Source: a virus. Taken from it: a stretch of 44,113 nt of DNA. The DNA lies in the IMG/VR virus record IMGVR_UViG_3300018815_000428, positions 1 through 44,113 of that record; one strand, 5' to 3'. Shown piece by piece: positions 43,313 to 44,113 of the stretch (its first letter is position 1; each line of letters starts with the position of its first letter). The notes beneath the pieces are model-generated. The model saw nothing but the letters and a program-made list of their open reading frames with translations. It was not told the origin of the DNA and ran no database searches. Position numbers and translations under genes: made by a program.

Positions 43313-44113
43313 ATGCGAATCATTCAACTGCTTTTGCTTGTGCTGCTTACTGCCTGCGGTGGTGGCGGCTCCCTGTACTCGGACGGATCGCCCGACTACT
43401 ACGACTTCAACTATCAGCCCGAGCTGGACGAGCCGCACTATGCGCTGGGCCCAGGCGTCACGCTGCAGGCCCGCATTGTGTGGGACGGCGAGCCGGGCGC
43501 GCCCATCGAAACCACCCAGCATGTCCCCATGGGGTTCGTGCAGATCACCGACCCGAACACCGTGAAGAATTTCGCGCGCCAGCCCATCTGGACGCACGGG
43601 GCAGGTGCTTTTGTCGGCGCTGACGGCTTGGCGCTGGAGTTGTGGAGCCGGGTGGATGGTGTGACCGTTGGCACGTTCTGGACACAGGGCTCTGGCCGGT
43701 GCATGTTCAACACGCTGGGCACGGCCGTGGGCACCGATTACTGCCTTGATCCATCCCCGAGCGAGAGGGGTTACCTCACATCTGCGCCGCAGTTCCAACT
43801 CAAGAAGGGCGTGCCGTACATCCTCACGGTGTACCTGAACGAATCCGCCCCTGGGTGGATGGTGCTGCGTGCCAAGCTGTACGAGGCCCGCCGATTCGAT
43901 GAAGTGGTGCAGGTGCAAGAGGGGATGGTCGGCTTCGAGAAGGCCCGCCACCTCCCGGACCAGTCCCAGCAGCTCCGGGCGGCCATTGCCAGAACACCAG
44001 GCTCCATTGGGGAGCCTTCGGTGAGCTACGACTTCCTGGGCGATTTGATCGCATGGGAAGACACCGGGCGCCGGTTTAGCGCGCAGGAAATCGCCATGCT
44101 GGCGGGGGAGTGA
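43313..44113 (+). CDS. putative lipoprotein, last gene in the window
   Basis: 266 residues from the ATG at 43313. Signal peptide MRIIQLLLLVLLTAC with lipobox LTAC (Cys15), then a Gly-rich tract and Tyr/Asp-rich DYYDFNYQ. The beta-rich middle (VTLQARIVWDGEPGAP; LALELWSRVDGVTVGTFW) and a helical end are not a family I recognise. No ribosome site is visible before the ATG, which follows closely on a terminator, so it may be transcribed from within the terminator gap. An envelope-located cargo protein is likely; function unknown. The stop codon is the last base triplet of the window. Confidence 0.6.
   Translation: MRIIQLLLLVLLTACGGGGSLYSDGSPDYYDFNYQPELDEPHYALGPGVTLQARIVWDGEPGAPIETTQHVPMGFVQITDPNTVKNFARQPIWTHGAGAFVGADGLALELWSRVDGVTVGTFWTQGSGRCMFNTLGTAVGTDYCLDPSPSERGYLTSAPQFQLKKGVPYILTVYLNESAPGWMVLRAKLYEARRFDEVVQVQEGMVGFEKARHLPDQSQQLRAAIARTPGSIGEPSVSYDFLGDLIAWEDTGRRFSAQEIAMLAGE

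Noticed and set aside
1-44113. CRISPR arrays, diversity-generating retroelement, insertion sequences, retron
   Set aside because: No regularly spaced repeats with unique spacers, no reverse transcriptase, no transposase and no template/variable repeat pair seen.
1-44113. Integrase gene and right attachment site
   Set aside because: No tyrosine or serine recombinase catalytic domain and no third copy of the tRNA core were found; they must lie right of 44113 or be lost.

Overview
The window is the left part of an integrated, tailed, non-contractile (lambda/HK97-type siphovirus) prophage in a GC-rich bacterium. The style of its proteins suggests Betaproteobacteria, order Burkholderiales, probably family Comamonadaceae; that is inference, because almost no host sequence is present. 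It opens with a complete host tRNA-Leu(CAA) gene (41-125). A 24-bp copy of the tRNA 3' end lies at 821-844, so the tRNA was used as the attachment site. A 719-bp islet with one gene sits between the two copies. No integrase gene and no right attachment site are visible, so the prophage continues beyond 44113.

Layout. Positions 954-23088 are the late module, all on the minus strand and therefore read from right to left: two small genes, an HNH gene that looks split by a zinc-ribbon homing endonuclease, terminase small and large subunits, portal, prohead protease, HK97-type capsid, head-tail joining and tail completion proteins, tail tube, tail assembly chaperones with a lambda-like -1 frameshift, a 1865-residue tape measure, tail tip/fibre proteins, two holin-like proteins, a GH19 endolysin and nested Rz/Rz1 spanins. 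Positions 23311-30317 are the early lytic (right) operon, also minus: a Cro-like regulator, small genes, a winged-helix replication initiator, a DnaB-type helicase, RusA, HNH and GIY-YIG nucleases and a possible late antiterminator, ending in a terminator and a tRNA-like element. Positions 30318-30420 hold the immunity control region with a strong promoter and three operator-like sites. From 30421 rightward everything is on the plus strand: a self-cleaving CI repressor, accessory genes, then the early-left operon with an SGNH lipoprotein, many tiny genes and a recombination module (YqaJ/lambda-Exo-like nuclease and an SSB-like protein), ending at a lipoprotein gene.

Most unusual content. Between 32361 and 33027 a near-consensus promoter, carrying a perfect 17-bp palindromic operator between its -35 and -10 boxes, precedes about 630 nt without a convincing gene. 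That stretch is packed with hairpins, several closed by GNRA tetraloops, and ends in a strong terminator; I read it as a large structured non-coding RNA. Two smaller related structured elements (34975-35092 and 36912-37025) share conserved ends and keep their internal helices although the bases differ. A second, divergent copy of the last nine codons of the CI gene at 31719-31748 marks a two-gene cargo segment added behind the repressor.
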